Position numbers and translations under genes: made by a program
DNA from: Meira nashicola
Lineage: Eukaryota; Basidiomycota; Exobasidiomycetes; Exobasidiales; Brachybasidiaceae
Assembly: GCA_001600355.1 (NCBI GenBank)
Contig: BCJU01000001.1
Location: forward strand, 331,178-395,177
DNA: 64,000 nt
Reading direction: 5' to 3'
Notes under the pieces: model-generated
Told to the model about the DNA's origin: nothing
Seen by the model: the letters and a program-made list of their open reading frames with translations, nothing else
The model's database searches: none
Part shown: piece by piece, positions 10,470-20,207 of the stretch
Layout of the letters: the number at the start of each line of letters is the position of its first letter
How positions within the stretch are numbered: position 1 is the first letter of the stretch

Positions 10470-11964
10470 ACTGTCCACGTGATAGTCTATAAAGTTGCTA
10501 AAGTCGAATATCTACTCAATAGAAATAACCGTGATTATATATAGCTCTAGGCTTGATTCAATCAAGTCGACTATACTCCTTTTATGTTTATAAACGAGTT
10601 TAAGGGTGACTTATTTTTCGAAGTCAGTTCCAAAATTCTTATCGATATTCTATTAATATGAATAGATATAAAAAGCAGAATTGGGTAAGTTTAAAAATTT
10701 CATTTATTTGTTTATATATTTTTAAAATGCAACAATAATATAATAAATGAATTCTCGAGAAATTGGCTTTTCCTTAATTTGAATAATTACTTAAGTACGG
10801 AATCTCAATACTCTAAACCAGATCTAACAACGTTCTCCTATAAATTAGAAAGACGGATAAAGATTTTTATAGATAGATAATTAGATAGTTTTCTACTACC
10901 TGATAATGTCGGTAGAATCTATAAGTGGTCCGTCAAAAAGATAGGATTATCCATAACCGTTAGATAATCCAAAACATCAAAACCGCTGTTCTTTGCCAAG
11001 ATTAGCATATCGTACATGAATGCATTCATTATGCCTATGATTTTATGTACTCACGCCGTGAAAATTGGAGCGGTACAATCGCGCCTTTTTTTTTAAAAAC
11101 CCCACGTACTCCTTTGTACCAACGTGGTAAGATCAATCTACGCGGTGCCTATATCTAACGGAAGACGGCTAAAGAATTGAAAACTTTTTATAGCACAATT
11201 CCACTATAAAAAAAATTTAAAGACATCCGTAGCGTAAAATTCAGGAGTGAGAGTGAACAAACTTCAAGCACTTTGTCCCTTGAAAGTGTTCATGTTCGTC
11301 GATCAGTGCAAGTGAACAGTGTCTACGTGAGCGTGCGCTTATACAGCCAAGTTCCGGCACCAAACGCGTTTTGACGGTTCTACATGTGCTAAATTCTTAA
11401 ACCGACTTTACATCTATCCATCCACACAGAAAGGTCGTGAAAAAGATACTTTATCCATCACGAACTCACTTTATAGCTATCATCAACACATCATCTTTTA
11501 CGAAACAACTTTTGAAGGAATTTGACCTTTCGATCTCGCATGAAAATTGCGTGCATTCATCTCAACATCTTACGCAGCATAAAGTACGACGACCATGTTC
11601 TAGGACAAATATAGTTCAACCCATCCACGCGATTCTATACTTGCTTGGCAACCAAATAACGATCAGGATAGCAAATTTGAACTCTAAAAGCGTAGTCTTG
11701 ACCAAAGAAGAGATTTTAGAGCGCGATTAGTATCCATTACTCCACAGAGGAAAGTGAAACAGCCCTTTCGGATGTTTTAAAAACAATTGCCGTGCGACAT
11801 CCTTTTACGACCAGAAGTACAGATTGAGGCTATAAAGTTGCTTTGAATTGTACAAATCACCGCCATCTTAGGCATCATCCACTTAACGACCCTGACGACC
11901 AAGAGAGCACAACCTTCGTTGCTCCACGACAACAAGTGAATATCATCCAGATTCATTCGTCAAA

Positions 11965-14900
11965 ATGTCTGCTTCTCGATCTTCTGTTGCACCTATTGAA
12001 TCATTTACCGATGTTGAAACGACCAATTGGAATGCTGTAAAGTTGATCGCAGTCAAATATGGCATCAATCTCAAATCACCCGAAGAGATACGCGCGTCTA
12101 TGCGTTCACATCGAAGAACTGCATCCACCCAAGATATCTCCACAAACAAGAAAGAAGGTGATGACGATGAAGAAGAGGAAGATTTAGGAATTGGCACGCC
12201 ATTTCGAATTCTTGCCAGAACCAAAGCCGATGGTCGGACTGCGTATCATTTGACGTACCGACACGAAAACAAAACTGGCTCAACCGCGGCGGCCGCAATG
12301 CATGAAACAGGACAAACGTCTGACACGAATGGAGACGTAAGCAGAGAATCGAATGAAGCAGATGAGGCTGGTTATGATCCTGGCATGGACTCACCTTCCT
12401 CTTCGCTTCGAAAACAAAGAAAAAAGCAACCTTCAAGTCGCACATTACGCGTTGCCAGATCCATTTCAGCTTTTAGGGTCTTGAATGGAAGTAACGCTGG
12501 CAGTAGTTCGGCAACAAGGTCAAATGATGCTTCAGCACCAGAAGAAGAAGAGATGGATCAACGTATTCTTCCTGAAACATCGCCTTCCTCACGACCTGAT
12601 AAACTTCAACGAGGTGATGTATTGGGCGCAATTTTAGGTTTGCGTCAAGGCATCAGCGCTGAAGATTATTCATGGGCAGATGGTACACCATCAAAATCCA
12701 GCAAAAGCAAATCGAACGATGATCGACGTTCAACAGGAAGAAATGCATCTCACAATAAATCCTCTTTATTCTCTGCTCGCCCTTCCGATGGTACTTGGCG
12801 TTCAATTTCGCCTTTTGGTGCTCCGGTCTTGCAACGGGATCGTAGTGCCTCTATCCGACAAGATTTGACGGATCGATGGAACCGCTCACCAATTCCGCGA
12901 ATGACAGATATGGGGCAGCCATTATTCACAGATATGCATCAAATGTTTGCTAATTCTCCCAAAGTTGAAACAAACCATACAACAAAGGAATCCGAACATG
13001 ATAGCGCACAATCAGACAAAGGCTCTATATCTATCGAAGAAGCTGATCCTGCCAAGATATTCGACGTGTTGCAAAATTATTCGCAGCATCGACAATCTGT
13101 TCGATCGAATGCCTCTTCCACTTCTTCGCCTTGTGCATCTACCGCTGGATCTGCTAGACATACTCGTGAGGCTTCTGCTACTTCTACTGATCGTAGCGAA
13201 GCTTCCACATCTGCTTTGCCAGGAGACGATCCTAGATTTGCTCTTTGGGCTGTGCGGAATACGACAGATGAAGATGGCGCGCTTGTATTGTGTTCTCGTC
13301 AAGGCGAGGTAGACGTTCAACCAATCGACTCTCCAAAAACGATGGGTTCTCCTTGGCATGCTGGTGTGACGACACGAAAGCGCGGCAGTGTTCGTGCCTC
13401 AGTTTCATCAAACGATGCTGGTGATGCATCTTCAGGAGCAGGGGTTTCTGGCAAGTTACTCTCTCCATCTCCCGCCTCAAGCAAGAAAGGGGGTTTGGAA
13501 GAATCTCAACACAGCATCCTTTATCCCAAGAATGGCGCTTTTCTCATTGCTGCTTCTATGCCTTACATTGTGGCAGAATTGACTTCACACATCGACAACA
13601 GGTTCATGACCGACTTTTTCTACACATATAGAGCCTTCACATCACCACGTGAGCTACTGAGGTTGCTCAAGATTCGATTTCAATGGACTCTTACAGGCAG
13701 TGGAAGTGAAAAAGAGGAAGCTAAAAGGAAGATCGTTCGAGTACGAACATATGTGGTGATCAAATATTGGATCACCAACTTTTTCACGTTTGACTTTTTG
13801 CCAAATCGCGCTTTACGAACAGACTTTACCGATTGGCTCAACAGCTCATCACAAGACCCAATGTTGATGTCTAGACCTGCAGATCTCGCCATCATCAAAA
13901 ATTTGAAAAAGATCGTTCGGAATCTGAAAGCAGCCTACGAAAATGTGGGTATTGGCGGCCTATTACTTGCAGATACGACAAATACACCACGACTACCCGA
14001 ATCGAATTCTCATCCTGAAGCATTAGCAGAGGCTGGAAGTGATCCTGCAGTCAATCTTGAGATTGGCGAATCAGGTTTGGAGGAATCATACGATGCGGCT
14101 GCATTGACTAAAAGTCCTTCTGATCCTGTTTTGTTGCAAAATGCAATCGGTACGCCAACAATGAGTTCCGAACCATTTCGTCCAATTCATACAGCACACA
14201 GGGCACCACCACCACTGCCAACTTCTCAAGGTGCTTTTTCACGTGCTTTCTTGACAACGTTTTCGAAACTTTCTCGTTTTACTCGCCACATCAATGCGAG
14301 AAATTCCACCAATCCTCTTTTAAATGAAGGATCCGGCTTTTCAGAAGGTGCTTACTCAGAGCCTAAGCCTTGCGGAGATCTTTTGTTTGTGAAGGGAGGC
14401 CTCGAATCTTTTCTAGATTATTTCGATCTACATTCATCACAATCAACAAACGGCAAACGCCATAAACGATCACAACAAGCCGGTCAATCTAGCGGAGATG
14501 AAAGTCAAGATCAAGTATCAGATGCTACAACTGGACCAGAAGAGACAACGCCTAGTTTGAGTAGCAATCAAACAAGAAGTACTCCTGCAAGCTCTTTCGA
14601 TCTTCATCGTGGATCTCCGATTATCGAAAACGATAAAGGTACATTTGGTCTTGGCATCCGTAATGGTGAATCATCTGTAGAAGATGATGAAGTTGGAATT
14701 GCAATCACTTCAGAAGAGATTAATCAATTTGATCTTTCGGATAATGAAGCACCGCCACACTCTGCATCTCATCTTAGCGCCACACAAGATATGCTTCATC
14801 ATTTTCAAAGTGATCAAACATTGCGTTCTGCTATGAAGGATGAGCATAGCCCAACTAGCATGCGAATCACAAATAGACAAGGATCAGAATCGAGAGAGGA

Positions 14901-16818
14901 CAACGGTTTTGCAATGACACAAAATCGCAATTTCCAATCCAGCAATATTGTTCAAATTGATGATATCGATCTTTCTAGCGATGACGAAGAAGATGGCATG
15001 GTTAGAAGAGCTTTGAGAAGGTTGCCTGGAGCCCGTGATTTGCGAATGGCACAAAATGTAACTGAATTGGAAGGTCCGCTTCGTCAAAGCTTTGATAGCA
15101 TTTCCAGTCTTGGTCGTGTTTATGCAGATTCAAGACGCTCTCTCGCGTCGTATTATGGTAACGATCAAGAATTTGGCAACGTTGAAGCCGATCTACAATT
15201 CGAACGTGACGCTCAGCACATCACTTCAGTTGTTACATCAGAAATGTTAGATCCAGATGAAGCTCTGCGCGGTTATGAGCTCGTCAAAGGATTCCGATTA
15301 GAACATCTCGAAGAGAGTGACGAAGAAGAATCTGGTGACGTTGAAGCTGCGCTCAGAAGATTGGAAGGTGTGATTGATGAGGACAAACAACGCGAACGTG
15401 CCAAGAGGGTTGAGCGAATGTGGGAACGCAGTCTAGCACAAAAGAATGATGAGCCACGTCGCAAGGATGACATAAAGACGTCCAGTTTATTGCAATCTTA
15501 CGAAGCAGCAGCTGCTACAGATTTGCCTGCTGATAGTACCGCTTCTGTACAAGGTGACGATGAAAGTCAAAATCTTGCATCTAGCAAAGATGCTGAAACG
15601 CCTGCGCCATCTGTTTCTGCCAAACAAAACATCGGCCGAAACGGTCATTCAAGACGACCATCCTCCGTTGGCACTGCTCATGATGCAATGCGTTCCAGAA
15701 TCACAGAAACGCCCTTATCAGCAAGACCACCTACACGCAAGCTTACTGTTGCACCGATTCATCGATCCTTTTTGTTGGACTATCATTCTGATGTGATTGC
15801 ACAACAATTCAGTTTAATCGAAGTGGAACTTTTCCGTGCAGTTGCTTGGCAAGAATTGGTGACTGGACAATGGAAAGTAAGACATCATCGTGGTCAAGTG
15901 TTGGATTGGGAGACATTCTATCAAGCACGTGCAAGACAGAGGATCGAAATGCAAAATCAAACTACTTCCTCGTCCGATTTCGGTGCTCAAAATCAACATT
16001 TAGAATCTAGCGTTGAAGCAATCACTGCAAGATTCAATTTGACTTGTAATTGGGTAGCAAGTGAAATCGTTATGACAAGTACAATCGATGCAAGAGCTGC
16101 TGTGGTTCGTAAATTGATTCGTGTTGCTTGGAAGTGTTATCATCAATCCAACTTTTCCACCCTTACACAAATTATTCTAGGTCTACAATCACCATGGATT
16201 GAACGATTGCGTAAAACTTGGGCTCGCGTTGGGGCATTGGAAATGCGAATGTTGCGTGACTTGAAAGCGTTTATCAATCCAGCTCGAAATTTCAAACATT
16301 TACGTAATGCTATGCGTGAAATGCTTGTCGAAGGTCAAATGGAAGAACTCATCACTTCTACTGGACCACCGCAAATGATGAAAGGAAGTGGTGCAGGAAC
16401 AAGCAATGCTCAAGCATCTAGATCTGGTGGAATTGCATTGAATGATGGTTGTATTCCTTTCTTTGGATTATTTTTATCCGATTTAGCCGTTCACGATGCT
16501 TTGCCAACATTCGTTGAACCTTCTTCACCTGACGCTGATGTCAATATGGATTCGAAAACTGGTCATTTGAACAAATTAGCAGATCCAAACGCATTTGATC
16601 ATTTGAATGCATTACCAAAAAGTGTCAAATTATCACCTCTTGTTAACTTATACAAATATCGTATATTAGCCATGACTGTTAAATCAGTTTTGGCATTACA
16701 AGATCGCTTGGACGCATACAATTTCCGCGCTGATAAAGATGCTTATGTGAAAGCGCTCAAAATTCGTTGTCTAGAAGCAGAACAACTTACCGTAATCTCT
16801 CATATGGCTGAACCGTGA
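11965..16818 (+). CDS. Ras-family guanine nucleotide exchange factor (RasGEF-N + CDC25 domain)
   Basis: A 1617-residue single-exon protein. Residues 1-510 are mainly Ser-rich and disordered. A RasGEF-N domain sits at about 520-650 (FLIAASMPYIVAELTSHID, FMTDFFYTYRAFTSPRELL). After a long acidic/Ser-rich insert, the catalytic CDC25-type RasGEF domain fills about 1265-1610 (DVIAQQFSLIEVELFRAVAW, ATLEMRM-like helix region, FFGLFLSDL). Such proteins load GTP on Ras-like GTPases at membranes. No SH3 domain is seen at the N-terminus, and the large size with a widely separated N and catalytic domain recalls yeast Lte1 (mitotic exit) more than Cdc25. That subgroup call is an inference. The ATG at 11965 has A at -3. 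The next gene on this strand starts 1.8 kb downstream. Confidence 0.9.
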   Translation: MSASRSSVAPIESFTDVETTNWNAVKLIAVKYGINLKSPEEIRASMRSHRRTASTQDISTNKKEGDDDEEEEDLGIGTPFRILARTKADGRTAYHLTYRHENKTGSTAAAAMHETGQTSDTNGDVSRESNEADEAGYDPGMDSPSSSLRKQRKKQPSSRTLRVARSISAFRVLNGSNAGSSSATRSNDASAPEEEEMDQRILPETSPSSRPDKLQRGDVLGAILGLRQGISAEDYSWADGTPSKSSKSKSNDDRRSTGRNASHNKSSLFSARPSDGTWRSISPFGAPVLQRDRSASIRQDLTDRWNRSPIPRMTDMGQPLFTDMHQMFANSPKVETNHTTKESEHDSAQSDKGSISIEEADPAKIFDVLQNYSQHRQSVRSNASSTSSPCASTAGSARHTREASATSTDRSEASTSALPGDDPRFALWAVRNTTDEDGALVLCSRQGEVDVQPIDSPKTMGSPWHAGVTTRKRGSVRASVSSNDAGDASSGAGVSGKLLSPSPASSKKGGLEESQHSILYPKNGAFLIAASMPYIVAELTSHIDNRFMTDFFYTYRAFTSPRELLRLLKIRFQWTLTGSGSEKEEAKRKIVRVRTYVVIKYWITNFFTFDFLPNRALRTDFTDWLNSSSQDPMLMSRPADLAIIKNLKKIVRNLKAAYENVGIGGLLLADTTNTPRLPESNSHPEALAEAGSDPAVNLEIGESGLEESYDAAALTKSPSDPVLLQNAIGTPTMSSEPFRPIHTAHRAPPPLPTSQGAFSRAFLTTFSKLSRFTRHINARNSTNPLLNEGSGFSEGAYSEPKPCGDLLFVKGGLESFLDYFDLHSSQSTNGKRHKRSQQAGQSSGDESQDQVSDATTGPEETTPSLSSNQTRSTPASSFDLHRGSPIIENDKGTFGLGIRNGESSVEDDEVGIAITSEEINQFDLSDNEAPPHSASHLSATQDMLHHFQSDQTLRSAMKDEHSPTSMRITNRQGSESREDNGFAMTQNRNFQSSNIVQIDDIDLSSDDEEDGMVRRALRRLPGARDLRMAQNVTELEGPLRQSFDSISSLGRVYADSRRSLASYYGNDQEFGNVEADLQFERDAQHITSVVTSEMLDPDEALRGYELVKGFRLEHLEESDEEESGDVEAALRRLEGVIDEDKQRERAKRVERMWERSLAQKNDEPRRKDDIKTSSLLQSYEAAAATDLPADSTASVQGDDESQNLASSKDAETPAPSVSAKQNIGRNGHSRRPSSVGTAHDAMRSRITETPLSARPPTRKLTVAPIHRSFLLDYHSDVIAQQFSLIEVELFRAVAWQELVTGQWKVRHHRGQVLDWETFYQARARQRIEMQNQTTSSSDFGAQNQHLESSVEAITARFNLTCNWVASEIVMTSTIDARAAVVRKLIRVAWKCYHQSNFSTLTQIILGLQSPWIERLRKTWARVGALEMRMLRDLKAFINPARNFKHLRNAMREMLVEGQMEELITSTGPPQMMKGSGAGTSNAQASRSGGIALNDGCIPFFGLFLSDLAVHDALPTFVEPSSPDADVNMDSKTGHLNKLADPNAFDHLNALPKSVKLSPLVNLYKYRILAMTVKSVLALQDRLDAYNFRADKDAYVKALKIRCLEAEQLTVISHMAEP

Positions 16819-17039
16819 GAATGATTTCCCTCTTTAGCACAATCTTTAATCATACCCACCTATTATTTTTTTTTAATCATACTCTCATTTAATTCAGTGT
16901 ATTATTATATCGTTCAGAGGTCTTTTATTCCTCGAGACTACATTCATTCAAGGGCTTCATCGTGAATTCAATTACATGTAATATTCTACAAATAAGGTTT
17001 TCACGTGTGTTTCAATAAGCTTATCCCGGCAAGCAAGCC

Positions 17040-17065
17040 ACAATTTACCAAATTTGGTAAATTGT
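17040..17065. promoter_or_regulatory. 26-bp perfect palindrome containing an Mcm1/MADS-box site
   Basis: A perfect 26-bp palindrome centred between 17052 and 17053. Its 16-bp core TTACCAAATTTGGTAA fits the palindromic Mcm1 P-box/early cell-cycle-box form (TTACCNAATTNGGTAA) and contains a CArG box (CCAAATTTGG). It lies 221 bp after the RasGEF stop and 1.54 kb before the next ATG. Confidence 0.55.
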
Positions 17066-17551
17066 AGAAATCACTAAAAGAAGCCACCGTCGTGATTGAA
17101 TGAATGCTTTGTCTTGAAACCAATATACCGGAAAGGGAATCATCCTCCTGATCAGCTCATGATCAAGAAAATGACCTCGAAGATATACGGTATGTATGAC
17201 TATGAGCATGCCTTTAAAAATCACTCACGCTCCACGCATTTCGAATATGCAAAATGCAAATCATCCCTGTATTGGCGCGCATGTAAGTCTCAGACTATCT
17301 ATTCTAGTTCTCCCGAATAATTTTGATTCCTTGGTTCCTGTGATAAATAAGCGAGAACGCGTGCGTTGCGTGCGTTTAAAAAAGCGATTTTTAGCGTGGA
17401 TTCATTCAAATTTACCATTTTTTAAACTTTTTATTTATTTGGCATTTGCCAAGTATAAATTGATTTGCATCAATTCAATCTATCACATACATATATCTCC
17501 GACCGTTCAAATCGAATAATCTAGAGCGATTGAACTGCATATCGCCTTACA

Positions 17552-17558
17552 TAGTCTA
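17552..17558 (+). promoter_or_regulatory. TAGTCTA motif (CATAGTCTAC)
   Basis: Copy about 1.05 kb upstream of the Ala/Glu-rich protein ATG. Confidence 0.45.
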
Positions 17559-18606
17559 CATTCAGAATAAAACATTTTGACTTCTTTGGCTTGCATAACA
17601 GTCTTTTCACCCTTTTCCTTTCTCTCTTCGGTTGTCAAATCGAATGCATGAGATTCTTCGGCACAGATACTTACATGCAAGAACGGAAAGCTTCAGCTTG
17701 TGTATTTGATTTTGCAAGCGGATCGTCGCAATGATGAAATGCCAAAGGGGGGACTTGCATCATGTCTTATAGAGGGAGCGGGGTGAACGAAAAGGCAGTG
17801 AAGCAGCTCTAAATTTTTTAAAACTTCGTCATCAGCTTATGCACAAATATTCATTATTTCATTCTCTCCTGTTTTACGTCAATAAAGATTCACTTTCCTA
17901 AATAGGATACACGGCTGAGTTGCGGCAGCCAAGGCTAATGACAAGACAAGCCGTGTTATCTGTTTGAATGAAAAAAAGGAGGGAAAAGGTTAATTTTAAC
18001 ATTGCTATTGGCATCCTTTATCTTTTGATGCACATTCGCCGCAGAAATTCAGTCCTTTATTAGCGTACTTCATTGTTGTAACGCATTACCGTTGTTTTGC
18101 CGCGTTAATGCACACTTCCTGTGCAACACGCATACAAACACACCAAAGAAAAAAAAAAGTTGATCTGTCTCGATTCTTGACAAAGGTAGCCTGGTCCGGT
18201 CCTCGCTTCAGCCTAAAGACATGTGACTGTAACAGAAAAAAGAAACAGGCGGCACTCCGCTTTAGGTGGGCGTGTGTGCAGGTAATTTTGCTATCGAATG
18301 ACGAAAGGCTTTTTCTGTCTCGATTCACTTTTTTTTGTTGCATTTTTGCCGCGCTTTCTTCGTTTAAAAAAAAGTGCCACCCAGTCGTCTCTCCCTTTTT
18401 TATTACCATCATCCCATTAACCCTTTCTTGAACTTTGCTTCAGATCAAACTTTTCTTCGTCGACGTACTTACACGCACACGAAATACCTTTTTTACAACA
18501 CACATAACGTACGTATCTACATCTTACCGTCATTAGCATTCAATCAATGCCAAGCTTCAATCATCACACCATCTGACATCCATCCTTTTTCTCCTTATCT
18601 CACAGA

Positions 18607-19578
18607 ATGTCTACCGTCGAAGCTACCGCTCCTACCACCGAGGTCCCAGTGGCCGACGTTGCCGAAACCAAGGCTGAAGAAGTTGCACCCGCTGCTGCTG
18701 CACCAGCCGTTGAAGCTGAAGCACCCAAAGCTGAAGAAGCAGTTGCTGCTCCTACCACAGAAGCCGCTCCAGCTGCAACTGAAGAAGCCGTCAAGCCAGC
18801 AGAAGAAGCAAAGGAAGTCGCTGCTACCACACCAAAGAAGGAAAAGCGTCAATCTACATTCAACAAGCTTTTGGCCGCTTTCCAATCTCGCACAAAATCT
18901 TTCAACAAGAAAGAAGCTGCCAAGACTGAAGAGACTGCCGCTCCTACCGAAGAAGCCAAGCCAGCCGCCACTGAGGTAAGTTTTTTAAATCTTGAAATCA
19001 TCATTTTCACTTTACTTCACGGTACCGATATTTTATCGAGGGTGACTGGAATGAAATGCAAAAGAAGTATCATACCCTGCATAGCAGCCGTCAAAAAAGC
19101 TTATCTTGCGCGCCCTTGTCACGAAAGCGCACTAGCGTGATCGCGTCAATCCACTAGATGATGGTGACATAATCAGAATGATTTACTGACGTATATTTTA
19201 CTTTGTATTTTTTATTCACAGGAGGTTGCTGCTGCCAAGACTGAAGAAGCCGCCCCAGCTGCCGTCGAAGAGGCTGCACCCGCAAAGGTCGAAGAAACCC
19301 CAGTCGCTGCCACTGAAGAAGCACCAAAAGCCGAAGAATCCGCCGTTGCAACTGAAGCACCAAAGACTGAAGAAGCCGTCAAGTCTGAAGAAGCTGCAAA
19401 GAAGGAAAAATTGAGCCGTCGTTTGTCAGCCCGCGTCGGAAACTTGTTCCAAAAGGCAAAGAAAGACTTTGCTCCTACTGAAGCTGCAACAAAGGAAGAA
19501 GAAGCCGCTCCTCTTTCCGAAAAGGTTGAAGAACCAGCTGTCAAGGCTCCCGAGCCAGCAACTGCTATCACTGCTTAA
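18607..19578 (+). CDS. Ala/Glu/Pro-rich protein with two basic amphipathic modules (one intron)
   Basis: Predicted join 18607..18975 and 19222..19578, giving 241 residues. The intron (18976-19221, 246 bp) has gtaagt and tttattcacag borders and phase 0; it preserves the reading frame. The protein is dominated by Ala, Glu, Pro and Lys and is probably disordered. Two related basic patches break this: residues 77-102 (KKEKRQSTFNKLLAAF) and 183-206 (KKEKLSRRLSARVGNLFQ). They lie on opposite sides of the intron, so the gene looks internally duplicated. Codon use is strongly biased (GCT/GCC, GAA, AAG), suggesting high expression. No signal peptide or membrane segment is seen. I do not recognise the family; membrane-surface binding by the amphipathic patches is only a guess. 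Confidence 0.8.
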
Positions 19579-20207
19579 ATAGCGTGAGGCGTTCGTTGTT
19601 TGCATCGAAAATCCTCTCAAGCATTGCCTCTTTCTTTTTTTCTCCTTCTGCCTTGGCCTATCATCCTTTGGGCTCTTTTCGCCAATTTCTTCTTCTGCCG
19701 GCTTTTCCTCGGATCGCTTTAAAAAGGTTCAAGACCCAATAGAAGTGGTTCATTAATTTGATTTCATTCTAACAAGGATCCATTCAAATTCACCCACAGT
19801 CCCTTGACCTTCAAGAGCTATTATCTTTCTATTCCTTTGCCCGACCTAGCTTTTGGCTATATCTCTTATACCCCGTCAATTGTTGGGATTGGGACCATTA
19901 ATGATTCAAAAAAAGAAGATAATCTTTAGGTCATCTAATTTCCCGAATCAATCAATTCCTATTTTTCGTTTGCACAGTCCCTCCCAACTTTATCTCGTTT
20001 TTATTGTCTCTCTCTCGTACATGTATGTATCTTCGTTCTTCGACCACTTGTTGTTTTGATGATCGTAACGAGTTGCTCTACCCTATATCCTTCACTCGAC
20101 TATCCATCTTCGAGGCAATGCATATCTCTCTTACTCTACATTCATTAAGCGTGATATGATGTTTACGAAAGAATTACAAAAGTATGTGTGTGAAATATTT
20201 CATCAAA
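19579..20207. other. Convergent 3' region
   Basis: Lies between the stop codons of the Ala/Glu-rich gene and VPS45. It is pyrimidine-rich on the + strand and presumably holds both 3' UTRs. Nothing else recognised. Confidence 0.5.

Larger units (their letters stand above)
9069..11964. other. 2.9-kb gene-free stretch with AT-rich core
   Basis: This is the longest stretch without a supported gene. About 9069-9700 looks like ordinary promoter/leader of the RhoGEF. From about 9,820 to 11,230 the sequence is AT-rich, has stops in all frames, and contains a 13-bp inverted repeat (10003-10259), a 17-bp palindrome (10453-10469) and one TAGTCTA motif (10483-10489). From about 11,250 to 11,964 composition returns to normal and probably holds the RasGEF promoter and leader. 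Open frames at 9725-9985 and 11437-11730 start or read poorly and look spurious. No tRNA or transposase was recognised. Confidence 0.6.
16819..18606. other. 1.8-kb intergenic region upstream of the Ala/Glu-rich gene
   Basis: Holds the 3' end of the RasGEF transcript, a MADS-type palindrome (17040-17065), a TAGTCTA motif (17552-17558), TTAGCGTA (18060-18067) and, towards the next gene, a pyrimidine-rich leader with a possible 5'-UTR splice acceptor (ttcag near 18442). Short open frames at 17096-17519 and 18086-18431 occur on both strands and are not credible genes. Confidence 0.55.

Noticed and set aside
9820..11230. Repeat-induced point mutation as the cause of the AT-rich island
   Set aside because: CG-containing words remain frequent in the block and I cannot identify an ancestral repeat; dinucleotide indices would need computing.
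11437..11730. Open frame of 97 codons before the RasGEF
   Set aside because: It starts at GTG, has no protein features and probably sits in the RasGEF leader.
18086..18431. Overlapping open frames on both strands before the Ala/Glu-rich gene
   Set aside because: Both strands are open through low-complexity, oligo(A/T) and pyrimidine-rich sequence; neither has a recognisable product.
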